A DNA stretch of 64,000 nt, taken from the NCBI GenBank assembly GCA_001600455.1, contig BCKC01000008.1, positions 1,895,345-1,959,344 on the forward strand, read 5' to 3'. This document shows positions 10,900 through 25,034 of this stretch, piece after piece (the stretch's first letter is position 1; every line of letters begins with the position of its first letter). The notes beneath the pieces were generated by a model. It saw only the letters and a list, made by a program, of their open reading frames with translations, was not told where the DNA came from and made no database searches. The stretch is from Endocalyx cinctus (taxonomy: Eukaryota; Ascomycota; Sordariomycetes; Amphisphaeriales; Apiosporaceae). The position numbers and the translations under genes were made by a program.

Positions 10900-13690
10900 G
10901 ATGGATGGATATTTGCTGATGTAGTGAAACGTAAGTGTTACAATGGAATCAAGTCTGCCTGCGACTCAAAATGATGGTGGAAAGTGGTAGTAAAAAGAAA
11001 AGGAGAAAACCTGAGTAACCAAATGAATGATACTCCAGTAAACCACAGGTTATAAAAAGGAAAAAGACCAGATACTACAAGATGGCGATGGTTGATGATG
11101 GATCGATGGGGATGAAGATGGAAGAATGAAAAGAAGAGACGAAGCTCGGGGAGGAGGGTAGATAAAGGCGTCCGCGCGAGCTCCAAGTGCGACAGTGCTG
11201 CCTTCCCCAGTTAACATTGAACAGGTGACGCACTCTGCGGTTGATAAGAATTACCTTAGCTAGGTACGTACTAGTGCTCGTACTATGTACCTAGGTAGTG
11301 CTTTTACAGGGTTACGGTACTTAAGTAGTGTATAATTAGTCACGGATGCCTTCCTACAGTACGCTATATCTACAGTACATGTAGGTACTCAATTACCCAG
11401 TAAGATAGTAAACTACCTAGAACGACCTAGCGACGCCATAGCAACCCTCTGTTGTAGAAGCATAACTGACACAGTACAAAGCTTGGAATGGGTGGGGTAG
11501 GCTGAGTCGATGACCTGGTCACCAGACCGAAATAGGCTTAGTGAGGGCTCTTTCATTGGGATATTCCATTTATCAGTGTGGCAAACCCATATCTACAGTA
11601 CAGTAGGTACTTAGTTCTGAGATCTTAGTATGACATTGCAGATAATAGGTACTAATATAACCGACTCGGGCATATGTACCTAGGTAGCATCCATACAGCT
11701 TACAAGATGGATATTATCGTGTCGTGTCTTGTGTTGCTTTTGAAACTTTTGAGCGTCGAGATAACCTTCATCCAAGAACTACCTCTAGGTATTAAACAGT
11801 AAGTTCAGTGAGGAAATCTTGATTGATATTGAGTTCACGGTGTATTATCTACTATCCTAGCTAATGAGTTGCCCAGGTGTTCATCAAACTTGTAAACAAT
11901 GCAGTACTGTCCAGTGTGCACGGGTTGACGGGTATTTACATACTTGTATACACGTACAGTTATTTGAATCCATCCATGGATGCTGATAAAGAATCATGTG
12001 TAGACAGAGATGTTTCAGCGATACCGCAACCTACGAGCCCACTAAATTCCTAGTATGCACTAGGTTAATGCATCCATGCTGCAATAAGCTACTGTTGAGT
12101 GTACATATGATGTATGATAAGCTGGAGTCTGGTTAGTTGTTCCTACACTATCTTCGGGGAGACCCTGAAATTCCAAGCTATCCATTTTTCCTATTTGATT
12201 AGACTGTGCAGCTATAATAAAGGATTAGATTAGAAGCTATGGTTACTTACGAAGTAGACACATTTTCCTATTTGCTCACGTTCGTACATACTGTAGTCTC
12301 GGATCTGGTTAAATGCGACCTCAACTTCTATGTACAGTTGATAAGCAAATCTGGTGTACCAATGACATAATTCCGGGGTGAAAGCTCGAAGAATCCACCA
12401 AGTACGGGGTACAAGGGTGTTCATGTACATTTACGTACACCTGTATAGTATTTATCAGCGGCCATCCAGAATACTTAGGTACATCATATATGTATCCGAT
12501 AACCTTGCACAGTAACGTCTGAAGCCGGTTTATGGACTTATGCTACATGATAAGTAAGATACCTACATACGTCGTAATCTGAGTAAGTAAATATCGAGAT
12601 GATTTAATGGTCATTTCACAAACAGCTGAGAACTTTACAAAACATATAGAACAATATTGTTTAAATTAAATACTAATTTAAGCACTTTCCTAGGTAATTT
12701 ATATATTAGTAGTGTTCGTGTACGAGAATAAAGCTGCTTGGTAAGTTCGTAAACTTCACTTCATTGTTTTTGATGCTGTACTGTGTAAGTAGTGTGAACG
12801 TACACCTCGTTGTGTAAGCTGATAGTACGTACTACCTCTGTGTATGTATTCATCAAAGAACATAAGAAATTTAGACTCACAGTCTTCTTGTCACTGCAGA
12901 GTACGTTTGTATAAAGAATATGCCTAGACCATTTCCTTTGCAATCAGTGAGTTGAAACCAGGTGCAGCCTAGCTCTAGGTAGTAGGTAGGTAACAAGACA
13001 CAGCCTATCTTAGCAACTGATTTTAGGGAGATATACCGAGGCCCCTGCGCTAGGCTAGGCGCATACAGCATATCAGTACCTTGGTAATTGTATATATATG
13101 GATGTACAGAGTAAACACGGTAGCGATAAGCTACAGTGCTACCCTTTACTGCAAGAGTCACTCTATGTAACGCTGGTCAGGCTGATAGACATGGGAATTG
13201 TAAATATTCCTATATCCAGCTATGTTCACTACACTAAGTACCTAGGTAGCAGGCTAGGTATCACCATAGTATTAAGGCTACACTACGTAACAATTTAGGC
13301 ACGCAGCCTTACATGATGCTTATTTTGAGATAATATATGAAATAAATATTATATCATTGAGAATATATATTGTATATACCATTGAAATACACAAAGCTGT
13401 GATTAACTGGGACTGTATGTCTTTGAAATTTATATTCGCTTAGAGCATTATCAATCGAGATTGCTTGTATCGACCCTCCACTATGCGTGTCTAAATGCAA
13501 AAGTAAAGCAAATCAAAGCATTCGCTCACAATCTCTAATCGGTCCTTTCAACCATTCGATGCTCGAAATCGTAAACAACAACCTAGAGCCCGCCAGGGTA
13601 CTAGAGATTTCGCGGTCGATAATATGATGAAAGGTTGATTATTGTCATAGCCTGTTCTAAACCCCGTATAAAATACTCAATTATTCGAAT
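10900..13690. other. Long divergent intergenic region with palindromic motif copies
   Basis: A 2.8 kb AT-rich spacer between divergent genes. It carries three exact copies of the palindrome TACCTAGGTA at 11288, 11677 and 13239, plus many partial copies (CTAGGTAC, ACCTAGG). The first few hundred bases upstream of the protease ATG are purine-rich on the plus strand. No reading frame here resembles a protein. Confidence 0.6.
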
Positions 13691-16600
13691 ATGTCGTCAC
13701 GAAGTCGCTATCGGTCTTCTACCTCCACTTCGGCTCCTTTGGCCACTTCGAAGGCCACCGAAGTTCTTCAACGACTTTTAGATTCTATAAAATCCACCCT
13801 TGCTTCTCCTGCAAGCAATGGATATCCAGATCCTAAGTTGCTAGCCACCCAAGTCCGCTTGATCCAACAGCATCTATCTGCAACTACCCCGCCGAGCTCG
13901 GTTCAAGACGATTTCCGACATTTACGAGGTTTCCACTCCTTATTTGACGTGCTCCGAACTTTTTCTGGGTTCTACAACCCCCAAACACGAACCGATGACG
14001 ATAAGGGGCGCTTCTTCGAGCTTCTCGATGCTACATTCAGTATTCTTTCTTCTGCTTTTGCCAGCCATCCGGGCAACAGACGTTATTTTCGCACAAGAGT
14101 TGAAGGGGGTGGATGGGATGCACTGGAACAAATCATAGCGAGTATTGGCCTTGGAGGGAGTGACTCCGACCTTTGGACAAGTTGCCAGCTGTTCGGCAAG
14201 CTTTTGGCTCTATCTCTGGGCGATGACGCGCTCAATCGCCTCTGTTGTGATGTAGAGTTGATCAGCACATTAACTCCTATCGATGCGACGGCAGGATCTG
14301 GTATTGGCGAAGATGGAACCAAGAGCGAAGATAACACCCCTTTTGAAGACCGGATGTCTAATATCGATAAGTCTATTAGCGATGCCGTGACAAACACATC
14401 AACGCTGCAAAACCCGGAGGTAATTCGTATCGTTGTCGATTTCTGGGATTCCATACCGCGAGATAAAGGCCGCCCAGAGAATGCCGTGTCTATATTAGTT
14501 CTCAAAGTGCTTTTTGCAATTGTTTCCGTATCGAATATAAACCTTGGTTTAGTTCACGAAACTGGCGTGCTCTCGAGGTTTCTTGGCTTAGCTTTCGATG
14601 ATGACTCGTTGCTCAACGATACCGAGCGAGAAATAATCCTCAGCTTATGCGAAACCTTGATGCCGTTTGGTATGAATCAGCTCTCTGACGCCGAAGCACT
14701 TCTATTAAACCCCTCCCTCACATCGTCAGACTTCTGCTTAGAAACAATGAAGAAATTTCACAACCCTCCATTTATCCAATTCGACTTATCCCTGCATGGA
14801 CATTCTTCTATCGAGTTACCAAGCATTGGAAGGCCGTTTCCCCCTCAGTCGTCTATGGGCTATACACTTACCGCCTGGATTCGTGTGGATCAATTTGACC
14901 CCAAGTCTCATACGACGATTTTTGGTGCTTTCGATTCAAGTTCAACATGTTTTCTGCTTGCCTATTTGGAAAAGGATACGCACAACTTTATCCTACAGAC
15001 TTCAGTCACTTCTCAGCGCCCGAGTGTTAGATTTAGAACATTCAAATTCAAACAAGGAGTCTGGTATCATATCGCCATTGCCCACCGCCGCCCAAAGGCT
15101 ATATCAGCAAGTAAGGCATCCCTTTTCGTCAACGGGGAATTTGTGGAACAGATCAAAGCAGCCTATCCTTCCTCGCCTCCTTTGTCAAATGCCAGCACAG
15201 AAAGCTTTGCTTCTTTCACCTCGAGCAGTAGCAAGGCACTGCCTGTCCAAGCGTTCTTAGGTACACCGCGAGAATTGTCTACTCATATCGGCGCTGGACT
15301 AATAAACTCCAAGTGGTCGCTGGCGTCCGCCCATCTCTTCGATGATGTGTTAAGTGATGATTTTCTGTCGGTGCCCAGTCGATTAGGTTTACATTACCAG
15401 GGAAATTTCCAAGATTGTCTGGGAGGATTTCAAACCTATCGAGCCTCTGCCGCCTTAGGCCTCAGGAATGACCTCGTTGGCTCTACCAAGGAAGAATCAG
15501 ATATCATGAAAGTGATCCGAGATAAGAGTAGTAACCTCCTACCTGAACATCACGTCCTCCTGAGCATGATGCCCTCGGCAATATTCCGAGAAAAGGGGAA
15601 TTTTGGAGACTCGCAACTCTTCCGATGTTTATCTCGGGGACCGGCACATACGCTTGTGCAGATGGTGCTGAAAAATGGTACAGGCATCGCAATTAACACG
15701 GCTTTACCCTCCATAAATGATGCGCTTCTTCGCTCTAATGGCGTGGCAATACTTGCTGGCAACCCAATAGTGGCTACACCTCAGTTCTTCGATGACGCGC
15801 TCTGGCGCCTAGCTGGCTTCACCCCACTAGCCCTTAAGTTGATAGATCGTGCTACGACAGCCGATACTCTTGTTCGCGCTGTTGAGATGGTCTTTCGATG
15901 CATTAATTCTAGCTGGAGAAACAGTGAGGCCATGGAAAGGGATGGCGGATATGCTATCCTGAGCTTACTTCTAAGAGTTAAATTAGGCTTCACCGCATCG
16001 ACAGTTAATGACATGACGGAGACGCTTGTTCTTGAAGGCACCGAGAAAGATAAACTCAGCTTTCAGCTTCTTTCTCTTGTTTTGGATTTCATTGGATACA
16101 ATCACGGAGACCCCCTCGAGTCCATCATCATCAATCCTTTAGCTTATCGAATTTTGCTAGTAGACTTTGACGGTTGGAGGAAATGTGCTCCTATCGTCCA
16201 GGAACTGTACTATAAGCAGTTTGTGACATTTGCATCCATGAGCAAGTATCGTCAATACAACAATAGGAGACTACAGAGAATGCGTAAGTACTGCGTCACT
16301 CCTTGAACATGGCCAATAATTCTGACGTGACATTCATGACTTTAGGTATCGTGAAAAGATTACTGGATTCTTTGAAAGCAGAGGCATTGAGCGAAGACGT
16401 ATTGTCTTTTTTCATGGCAGCTATCGAAAACATGGTTACTTCTCAGTATAACACGGAAGTTCATCGTTCGTTAGCTTTATTCATCACCTACGCCTTTCAC
16501 ACACCCTCGCGATCTGTGCCACGGACGCCGAGAGCAGCCTCGCTGAGTGATCGTTCCAACGCTCAAATAGCGTTACGGAAGCCTAGGTCAAACACTGCCA

Positions 16601-19600
16601 ACTCGACGTCAGGTCCCACGCGGTCTCTCACTAAACATGAAATTGGAACACATATTCTAAAGATGTATAGTCGATTGCTATGTGAAAAAGACAATTTTGC
16701 AATAATCCGTAAATTTGCTAGGACCGTAACAAACAAGGTATTTGATCCACGACCACACCAAATAGTTCTTCACTAATGATACCTCAGTGGCTCCTATATC
16801 TCCTCACCGAGAGTAAGCCTGAGATTGTTATTTATGGCAGCAAAATTCTAGCCCGGCTATTAATAACTCATGGTGCTCCTTATATTAACAAATTTTCCAG
16901 CAAAACAGGCGGCTTTTCCATTATGGCACACAGATTAAAACGATGGTGGTACATCCCGACGATATGGCCAATTTGTTTGAGCATACTCTTCGGGGTTGAT
17001 GTTGCCAGGATCGACTTTGACGAAGAATTTGACTCTATTAATCTGCTTAAAGTGTTTGGCAAATGCAACGTTGTCAATCCGGATGTCTTGCCAATCATCA
17101 CTGCCATGCTGCAGCACGGTCTCAAAGATGTTCTCAAAGACCAAGAAAATCCAGATTCCCCCATGAGTATCCCAGGAGGCAAGAACAACATAGATCTGCA
17201 TATTGGGCCGCGAATAAGATCCATGTCTCTAGAGAAGGAGCTTGAATCGCAACGTAAGTCACTTCCCTTATATCGGCTAGATCAACGCTAAGTAACCTAT
17301 AAACAGCGGAGACACCCCTTCAGAGGAATGCTAGCGATGCAGCTATTCTGCAGACCGTCATCAAGTTCTTGAAGGAACTTCACGCCGCCTCTCCCGACTT
17401 CCGAGATTTCGCCCTTTCCTCTGACTATGTCAGATTACTTCTGGCAGCTCTTTATCCTGCACTTGTGAGCACAGATCCTGTCAGTCCGGAGACAGAGCTG
17501 AACTCGAAAGATTCCGCTCTTACGTTTGATGGAGGCGACGTTATCCTTCGGCCAGTCGGGGCATCTTCAACTACCCCCATCGTCAGAACTTCTAGCGCAG
17601 TTGACACGAGAAGCGCTCTCGCGACTAGCTCCCATCGAGGTACACCATTGCGCAAAGCGGCTTCCTTCGTCCTACTCATGTCTCAGAAGTCACCCCAACT
17701 TAGCCCAGCTCGTCTTGCACATATCATGTCACCTAACAGCAAGAATATGGCCTCTTTAGATATTGGTTACGTGTCTCTCGAGGGAATTCTAGAGCTCGTA
17801 GCCGACGTGTTCACGGACCAATTACTAACGCGGAAGGAATTTCCCGGGTTTGGTCTATTTCTCAAAGTACCCCCTGGATTTCAAGAGCATCAAGCATACT
17901 TTGAGTCATACGTCTTGAACCGCACCATTACTCATATCACGAATGCCATTAAGCTTGACTGGAAACAGCTAAGCGAACCCAAAGTCTTGACGAACATGGG
18001 GAGATTTAGTCTCCACATGGTTGAGGCGATATTTGAAGGATGGTTCATGAGTGGTACCGAGTCGATGTTAAACTTTGCTGGGTTACTCTTAGAGCATCTT
18101 CAAAGGCCCGAAGTTGCCAAGATGAAAACCGTGAGACTTTGCAGCCAAGCAGTATCAACTATCCGGAGTTCATTCCTCAAACTAGTTCTTCTGAGACTGT
18201 CAGATATCGACAACCCACAAACTACGGTTGCTGAAGCAAAATTATCATTGGAGAGAATACTCTATTGGCAAATGGTTTTGCTGGACTCCTTGAACGTCGA
18301 TGATGAGTATATGAAGCTATTTTGGTACCAGCTGTATGCTAAACTCGTAGACGCACGGGAACCTGTACGACTTGCAGCCGTCAACATATGGCGTATCATG
18401 CTTGTCCAAAAACCACAAGAGTGCACATCGCTTTTCCGGCTCATTATGAACTCTGATCAGAACCAACTTGCAGCCGGGTTCCAGAAACTTACTGAATTGG
18501 ACACTGATACGTTTATAGCATGGGTTGATCAGCATCGTCCTTCCTTGGACTTGTTGTTTTTTTCGGGAATATCGCGAGTCTGGGAAGAATTTGTAACAAC
18601 AGAAAACCAGCGAACCTCAGAAACCGCGAGGTCGCGCTTAACTAAACGCAAAGATACATTGAAACGATGGCATTTAGAAGCTGCCGACAAGGAAAATGTT
18701 CTCTTGCGCCATGACATGGCGAATTCGGCATGGATGAAATCAATATATGGCTCGGAACACTTCAAACATCAACGTGCAATGCAGGACCAACAGGATGACG
18801 TCCTATTCTTCTCAACCGCATATTCCAAGATGCAGCGTGGACTGACTCGGCCGGGGGCGGTACTATACGAGGCCGCTCCGATAAAATGGAAACTAGACGG
18901 CACTGAAGGTCGCAATCGGATGCGCCTTCGAATGGTACCCGACTCAGCTCCGATGCATGACAAATATAAACCGAAACGCTGGAATACTGATCAACAGCCG
19001 GCATCCTCATTAAGTGCACACGCAAACGGGTCATCGACTGCGACTAGGCAGGGGAATCCTAATTCTCAGTCCACACCATCCGCCAAAGTGTCTAACACTA
19101 CACAATCGAAAGGTGCTCTAGGCTTTTCGGACGCGAAACAAGAGGTGGAGGGCGATGCAGAAGTGGTCGCTCCTGAAGACGATTTTGAGTTGATCGATGA
19201 CCCAAATGATGCCAATGACAGCTTTGAAGACAAGAACCGGAGAGTAATGAGACGCTTGCAGCAAGGAGACTCAGTCCAGCAGGTCTACAACATATCACGC
19301 ATCATTGGACTTGACGCCTGTGAAGGTATTCTCCTTGTTGGCGAAAATCATTTATATATCATGGATAACTTCTTCCAGTGCGTCGACGGCGAGATCATCA
19401 ACGTCTGGGAGGCACCGGAAGAAGAACGCGATCCTTTCTCACAGATAGTTACAGGACTAAAGCCGAGCGACAGAAGAGTTTCTGGCCACGGAACCCAGGA
19501 CTCTCGCCACTGGAGATGGCACGACGTTATTAGTATATCCAAACGCCGGTTCCTCTTCCGCGATGTGGCAATCGAGGTCTTCTTCACCGATGGTCGCAGC

Positions 19601-21712
19601 TATTTATTAGCGGCTAGGAACGCGGCTATGAGAGACGAGGTCTTTGCAAAGCTCGCTCACAAGACGCCGCACACAGCTGGTGCCAATTCGTTACCCAATC
19701 CAGAGGATGCGTGGCGTCTCGAATCCATAAAGGTATTCGAAGAATCGCCTCAGACTTTCGGATCTAAGTTTGGGAGCATTTTCAACTCCTCTCCTTGGAA
19801 CCCGATTATGCGTCGATGGCAGAGGGGAGAAATTTCGAATTTTCATTACCTTATGCTTGTCAACACAATGGCTGGACGGACGTTCAATGATCTAACACAA
19901 TACCCAGTATTCCCTTGGGTATTGGCAGATTACACCAGTTCCGAACTGAATTTGGATGACCCTGCCACGTTCCGGGATCTTTCCAAACCTATGGGTGCAC
20001 AGACTGCTCGTCGGCAAGCGGATTTCCAGGCCAAGTACTCAAGTCTCGCCGAAATTGGGGAGACACCATTCCACTACGGAACACATTACTCGTCGGCGAT
20101 GATAGTGGCGTCGTATCTAATTCGATTACCACCTTTCGTGGATTCCTACATACTATTACAAGGCGGCAGCTTTGATCACGCCGACCGCCTTTTCTTTTCC
20201 ATTGAAGGATCGTGGAGATCTGCCTCCCACGACAACGGATCCGACGTTCGAGAATTGATACCTGAATTCTTCTGCCTCCCCGAATTTCTTACTAACGTAA
20301 ACGGCTACGATTTTGGCGACCGCCAGGGATCCGCCGGACGTGTCAACGACGTATCGCTGCCGCCATGGGCTAAGGGTGACCCGAAAATCTTTATCGCCAA
20401 GCACCGCGAAGCGCTAGAGTCGCCATATGTCAGCCAAAACCTCCACCTCTGGATCGACTTAATCTTCGGCAACAAACAACGAGGCGAGCCAGCTGTGGAT
20501 AATCTGAACGTCTTCCATTACCTATCGTACTACGGTGCGAAAGATTTAGACAATATCACCGACGCTAGCGAAAGACACGCAATTACTAGCACCATCCATA
20601 ATTTTGGACAAACGCCACACCAGGTATTCACCAAACCTCACCCGGCACGGGAGAATGTGAGCTACCCAGCCAAAAGACTTGATACGTCTAGCCAAGCTCT
20701 AGCGAGGATTCCCCACCCACTACTCGAAAGCCGCGAACGGGTGGCTTCCTTGGTATATGCTCCAAAGATAGATCGCCTTCTCTGCTCTTCGCCATTTCGC
20801 ATCAATCTCCCGCCATTTTATGACAAGTATCTACAATGGGGATACGCAGATAATAGCGTGCGATTTTATTTTACAGAAAACAGGAAGAGTGCAGGTATCA
20901 ACGAGAATCTTCATATTGGCCAGATATCATGCATCGTCGTAGCGGACTCGAAGACACTAATCACAGCTGGTGAAGATTGCGTGGTTTCGGTCTTCAACAT
21001 CCAGACGGCGGCCGGGAAACCCGTCGAGCTAGTACAGAGATCCTCACTATTCGGACACAAGACTCCGGTGACAACGATTGCGGTTTCCAAGGCTTTCAGC
21101 ACTTTTGTCACAGTCTCCGGCGATGGACACGCGTTTCTCTGGGATCTTAATAGGCTCCAATTCGTGCGCAAGCTTCCCAACACAAGACCGGTAGAGTGCG
21201 CTCGCATCAACGACATTACGGGAGATATCATGTTGTGTTCGGGGCCTAACGTGGCGCTCTACACGCTCAACGGAGACCCGATACTCGAACAGAACGTATG
21301 CAAGGAGCACGACGATTTTATCCACTCGTGCGCCTTCTACGAGGGCTCAGGCAACGAGTGGCTAGAGAACTATCTCGTCTTTACCGGCCACCGGAAGGGA
21401 CGGGTCAACATCTGGAAGAGGACGATAAAGAATGGAAAATGGACGCTCGAATTTGTGAGGCGACTCGATCATATCGATGGTCGAAGCGAGACCGGCATCA
21501 ATACCGAAGCAGCAGTCACGTGTATAACGCCAATGCCACAGCTCGTATATACCGGAGACGAAGACGGAAGAGTGGTGAGTACCTATGTTATTTTTTTTGC
21601 CGTTTATACTAATGGCGAAATCGAAATACATTTTCTGTCTTACCCGTGAACATTCATACTAATATTTTTTGGGGAATAGTATGAGTGGAACTTGATCCAG
21701 CGAGAGAGGTAG
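13691..21712 (+). CDS. bph1: BEACH-WD40 protein (Bph1 / LYST / neurobeachin class)
   Basis: A giant scaffold of vesicle and lysosome/vacuole trafficking. Five exons join in one frame to 2583 aa: 13691-16283, 16346-16737, 16788-17253, 17307-21574 and 21680-21712. All four introns are GT-AG and 50-105 bases long. The N-terminal half is armadillo-like helical, with a concanavalin-like segment at about residues 360-600 (TAWIRVDQFDPKSH; GVWYHIAIAHRR). A PH-BEACH domain (about 1786-1938, CEGILLVGENHLYIMDN) is followed by the BEACH domain (about 1981-2264, RWQRGEISNFHYLMLVNTMA, then HYGTHYSSAM and FGNKQRG). WD40 repeats (SCIVVADSKTLITAGED; VSGDGHAFLWD) fill the rest. The last exon adds only YEWNLIQRER and a stop. 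Length and domain order are those of fungal Bph1. The 3' neighbour is convergent. Confidence 0.95.
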
Positions 21713-22260
21713 AGTTTCTCTCAGCCGCGCAAGTCAAAACCGAAACACAAACGAAGAGCTCATAGCGTTATATGGGGTGCGTGCTAGTGGCCGCGTCGAT
21801 ATTTTGATCGGCTATACGGAGAGGTTAGGTAGACATGACGATACGAAGTCTATTTCGATTACGAGCTTATAGAATAAATGGTACGAGGAAAGTAGATAAT
21901 GATATACAAAGCATATCATCCCAGAGTGAGAAAAGAAAGACAAGCTCTTTCACTATTGCAATTTATATGATAAGATCCGATATTATGATGTTCATAATTT
22001 TTTTAGTATTGAAGTTTCTTTTTGCGTTGGTTTTTTTTTATATATAATTTGGCTCGCATGATGATACACCTTCGACTCATCTAGCCCGTCCCTTATCATT
22101 TTTGGGTGACCGGATTTCTATTATTGACGATCCATGAGAGTGATATAATTCCGGATGTTTGTGTAAAATATTTCCGGCACTCTTATTTCGTCTCTTGTAT
22201 CTCTCTTAGAAAATATATCTTTTTTTTAGCTGGAATTGCCTAGTACAAAATCAAATCAAA
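21713..22260. other. Convergent intergenic region, bph1 / nuo9.5
   Basis: An AT-rich spacer of about 550 bases between two converging genes. It should contain both polyadenylation regions. No coding signal was seen. Confidence 0.55.
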
Positions 22261-22623
22261 TCAATCATCGTAGCCGCTCAATTGTTTTCTCGGACCGGTA
22301 GGGACTATATGATGACGATAGAAAATAATTGTCAGTTAAATTCTTTCTCGAAACTTGTTGATAAGGACTAGTCATTTATAGAGATTTATATGGTCTCTAT
22401 CAACGTAGTTATCAGAATATTAAAACGTACTCGGATAGGTCATGGGAATCGGCTTCGACCTTTCGTAGCCTAGCTTCTCGAGAGTGGGAGGTACGGTAAC
22501 GAGCATGACGGGTCCAAGGGCGCCGATGAGGACGGAATACAAGTAAGCGGGCCTCTCGCGCGCGGCCCAGCGAATGTACCGGAGGGGACCGGCTACGAAG
22601 CGGGGTGCGTACGGGCCGGGCAT
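22261..22623 (-). CDS. nuo9.5: NADH:ubiquinone oxidoreductase 9.5 kDa subunit (complex I)
   Basis: Accessory membrane-arm subunit of mitochondrial complex I, related to mammalian NDUFA3. Exon 1 (22431-22623) encodes MPGPYAPRFVAGPLRYIRWA and a hydrophobic stretch (YLYSVLIGALGPVMLVTVPP). An intron of 126 bases (donor GTACGT, acceptor ATAG) leads to a 44-base last exon (22261-22304) encoding PTGPRKQLSGYDD. The total is 78 aa. The order of an RY-rich start, one membrane helix, a YP(I/V)P turn and the GPRKQLxGYDD ending follows the Neurospora 9.5 kDa subunit as I know it. Reading straight past the donor would give a false stop after MTYPSTF, so the small exon is needed. The gene is divergent from wbp1 with a 764-base shared upstream region. 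Confidence 0.92.
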
Positions 22624-23387
22624 GGTTTCGAATTCGATCGATTTTTTTTTCTTTTCCGGGGGATATAGACTTCTTCGGAGTTGATATTCTAGGAGTGAGG
22701 CGGTTGGTTAGTCTATTCTGTGTATTGAGATTCGGGGATTAAGCATATGGTGGGTATGGTGTGGTGTGGTTGAGATATTATTGAATTGACTTGGCTGTTT
22801 AACAAGTCGTAGGGGAAGGGGAGGCAGAAATTAAATTGCTTACAACAATTGATGTCTCAGAAAGATTCAATTGAATTTCCCTATCTAGATAATGAAGGGG
22901 TAATCATGAGTTGGTCGTCGTTGATTCTACTCTACTGATAGACTCCAAAGTAAACCTCATAGATTCAATTAAGCTGCGCAGTCCGAAGCTAACCAAAGCT
23001 CCCAGCAGATCGGTTAACGGAAAAACAGTATATCCGATGAAGTCTTGGCAGGGACGATTTACCTTTTGTGGCATCTGTCAATGTACCGAAGTATCTTTTT
23101 TTTTTATGGACCGGCTACGTATGCCATTGATAATTGTAATGCACTTACAGAGTGGATTGGAGCATTATCAGAGCTCAAGACAGCTTGGTCTTTTTTATAT
23201 GTAAACCACTAAAGAAGATCGTAGAGTCCAAACTTCACATAACAGCACAACAGCAACGTAAACTCTTTTGTTTCTCTGTGCTGTCGGTGTTTGTGATCTT
23301 TTCATCTTTTTCCTCTTTTTTCTTTTTTTTTTTTTCTTTCCAACTTCCTTTTCTTTCTCTCATATTCATGAATTAAGAACATACAAG
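22624..23387. other. Shared divergent upstream region of nuo9.5 and wbp1
   Basis: 764 bases between the two start codons, with no gene inside. The wbp1 side ends in a strong pyrimidine tract (listed separately). The nuo9.5 side has a GGTGTGGTGTGG patch near 22755. Confidence 0.5.
23296..23362 (+). promoter_or_regulatory. Pyrimidine (CT-rich) tract in the wbp1 leader
   Basis: A nearly continuous C/T stretch ends about 25 bases before the wbp1 ATG. CT-rich blocks at this distance often mark transcription start regions of well-expressed fungal genes. The tract is visible; its function is inference. Confidence 0.35.
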
Positions 23388-25034
23388 ATGAAGTCCTTCC
23401 AATCACTGGCCATCCTACTACTGGTGGCAGTGGTGCAGGCCATCAGTTCTAGTGGAAACAGGTTATTGGTGATTTTAGAAGATGTCGCAGAGAAAGCTGA
23501 ATATTCTAAGTTCTTAGGTGACTTAGAAGGTACGTCAAACTCGGTGCTTCGCGGTCAATTGATCGCGATCGCCATCACTTCTATGCTTCTATACCGTTTA
23601 TAACTACTATACTAAAACAAATTGAATAGGTCGAGGATTTGACATCAGCTACGAAACACCAAAGAGCGAATCCTTGGAAATATTCCATTTGGGAGAGAGA
23701 TCTTATGATCATATTCTGATGTTACCAACCAAATCAAAAGGTCTGTGTACTATTACCACTATAAAATCAGATCAGCACCACATTTCGCTTGCGCGGTTGA
23801 GATGAATTTGAAACTGACGGTACTCGCGCAAACAATACAGGTCTTGGCCCGAATCTCACACCGAACATCCTATTACAATTCGTCAATGCCGACGGAAACA
23901 TCCTCCTAGCTCTGTCGGGTTCCAACTCTGCTCCTACTGCTATCGTCTCTCTACTTTTAGAACTCGATATTCACCTGCCCGCGGATCGCCTGGGTCTCGT
24001 AGTGGACCACTTCAACTACGATACCATTTCCGCCTCGGAGAAACATGACGTACTGGTGCTTCCCACGCCGGGTGCGTACCGACCAGGTGTCAACGACTTC
24101 TTCAGCCCCAAGGCGGAGAACGGAGAGCTCCTCGCAGTACCCAACGCCATGGCCCAGACCCTCGGCCAAGGTTCCCTCCTTACCCCGATCCTGCGCGGTT
24201 CCAAGACATGTTACAGCTACCACCCGAAGGAGCAGGCGACCGAAGTTGACGACCTCTTCGGCAGCGGACAGCAGCTCTCCCTCGTGAGCACCCTGCAGGC
24301 CCGCAACTCGGCCCGCTTCACCGTCGTCGGATCGGCCGACATGCTGAAGGACAAGTGGTTCGACGCCAAGGTCCAGAAGCTCGGCGCGAAGAAGCCCGTC
24401 AAGACCCTCAACCGCGAGTTCGCCAAGGCCGTCTCGGGCTGGACCTTCCAGGAGATCGGCGTTCTGCGCGTCAACTGGATCGAACATCACCTGAACGAGG
24501 AAGGCATGAGCAACGCCAGCAACCCCAAGATGTACCGTATCAAGAACGACGTGGTATGTAATTTTTGTTTCTTGTTTTTCATGATATTATGTTGCTAATT
24601 ATAAGCGACAGATCTACTCCATTTCCCTCTCCGAGTATTCCTGGGACAAGTGGGTACGCTTTGTAACCCCTGAATCGGACGAGCTGCAGCTCGAGTTCAG
24701 CATGCTCTCTCCTTTCCACCGTCTCAGGCTATTCCCCGTCTACTCGAATGCCGAGACGACCACCTACTCGACCTCCTTCAAGCTACCGGACCAGCACGGC
24801 ATCTTCAACTTCAAGGTGAACTACAAGCGACCCTTCCTGACCAACGTGGAGGAGAAGAACACGGTCTCGGTCCGCCATTTCGCCCACGACGAATGGCCCC
24901 GCAGCTGGGTCATCTCGGGCGCCTGGCCCTGGATCGCGGGTATCGGCGCTACCGTCACGGGCTGGCTGGGTTTCTGCGCTTTGTGGCTTTACAGCGCACC
25001 GCCTAAGACGAAGGAGAGTAAGAAGACGCAGTGA
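23388..25034 (+). CDS. wbp1: Oligosaccharyltransferase 48 kDa subunit Wbp1
   Basis: Essential subunit of the ER oligosaccharyltransferase that N-glycosylates nascent secretory proteins. Four exons (23388-23529, 23630-23740, 23841-24553, 24612-25034) give 462 aa, the family's usual size. There is an N-terminal signal peptide (MKSFQSLAILLLVAVVQAI). The lumenal domain has family hallmarks such as GNILLALSGSNSAPT and LVVDHFNYD. A C-terminal membrane helix (WPWIAGIGATVTGWLGFCAL) precedes a short cytoplasmic tail ending in KKTQ, a canonical KKXX ER-retrieval signal. Intron 2 uses the weak donor GTCTGT but restores KSKGLGPNLTP exactly. The gene is divergent from nuo9.5 and convergent with the gene at 25906-27270. 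Confidence 0.95.

Noticed and set aside
12877..13298. Short frames on both strands in the 10.9-13.7 kb spacer
   Set aside because: No domain, no splice partners, and they overlap motif-repeat sequence.
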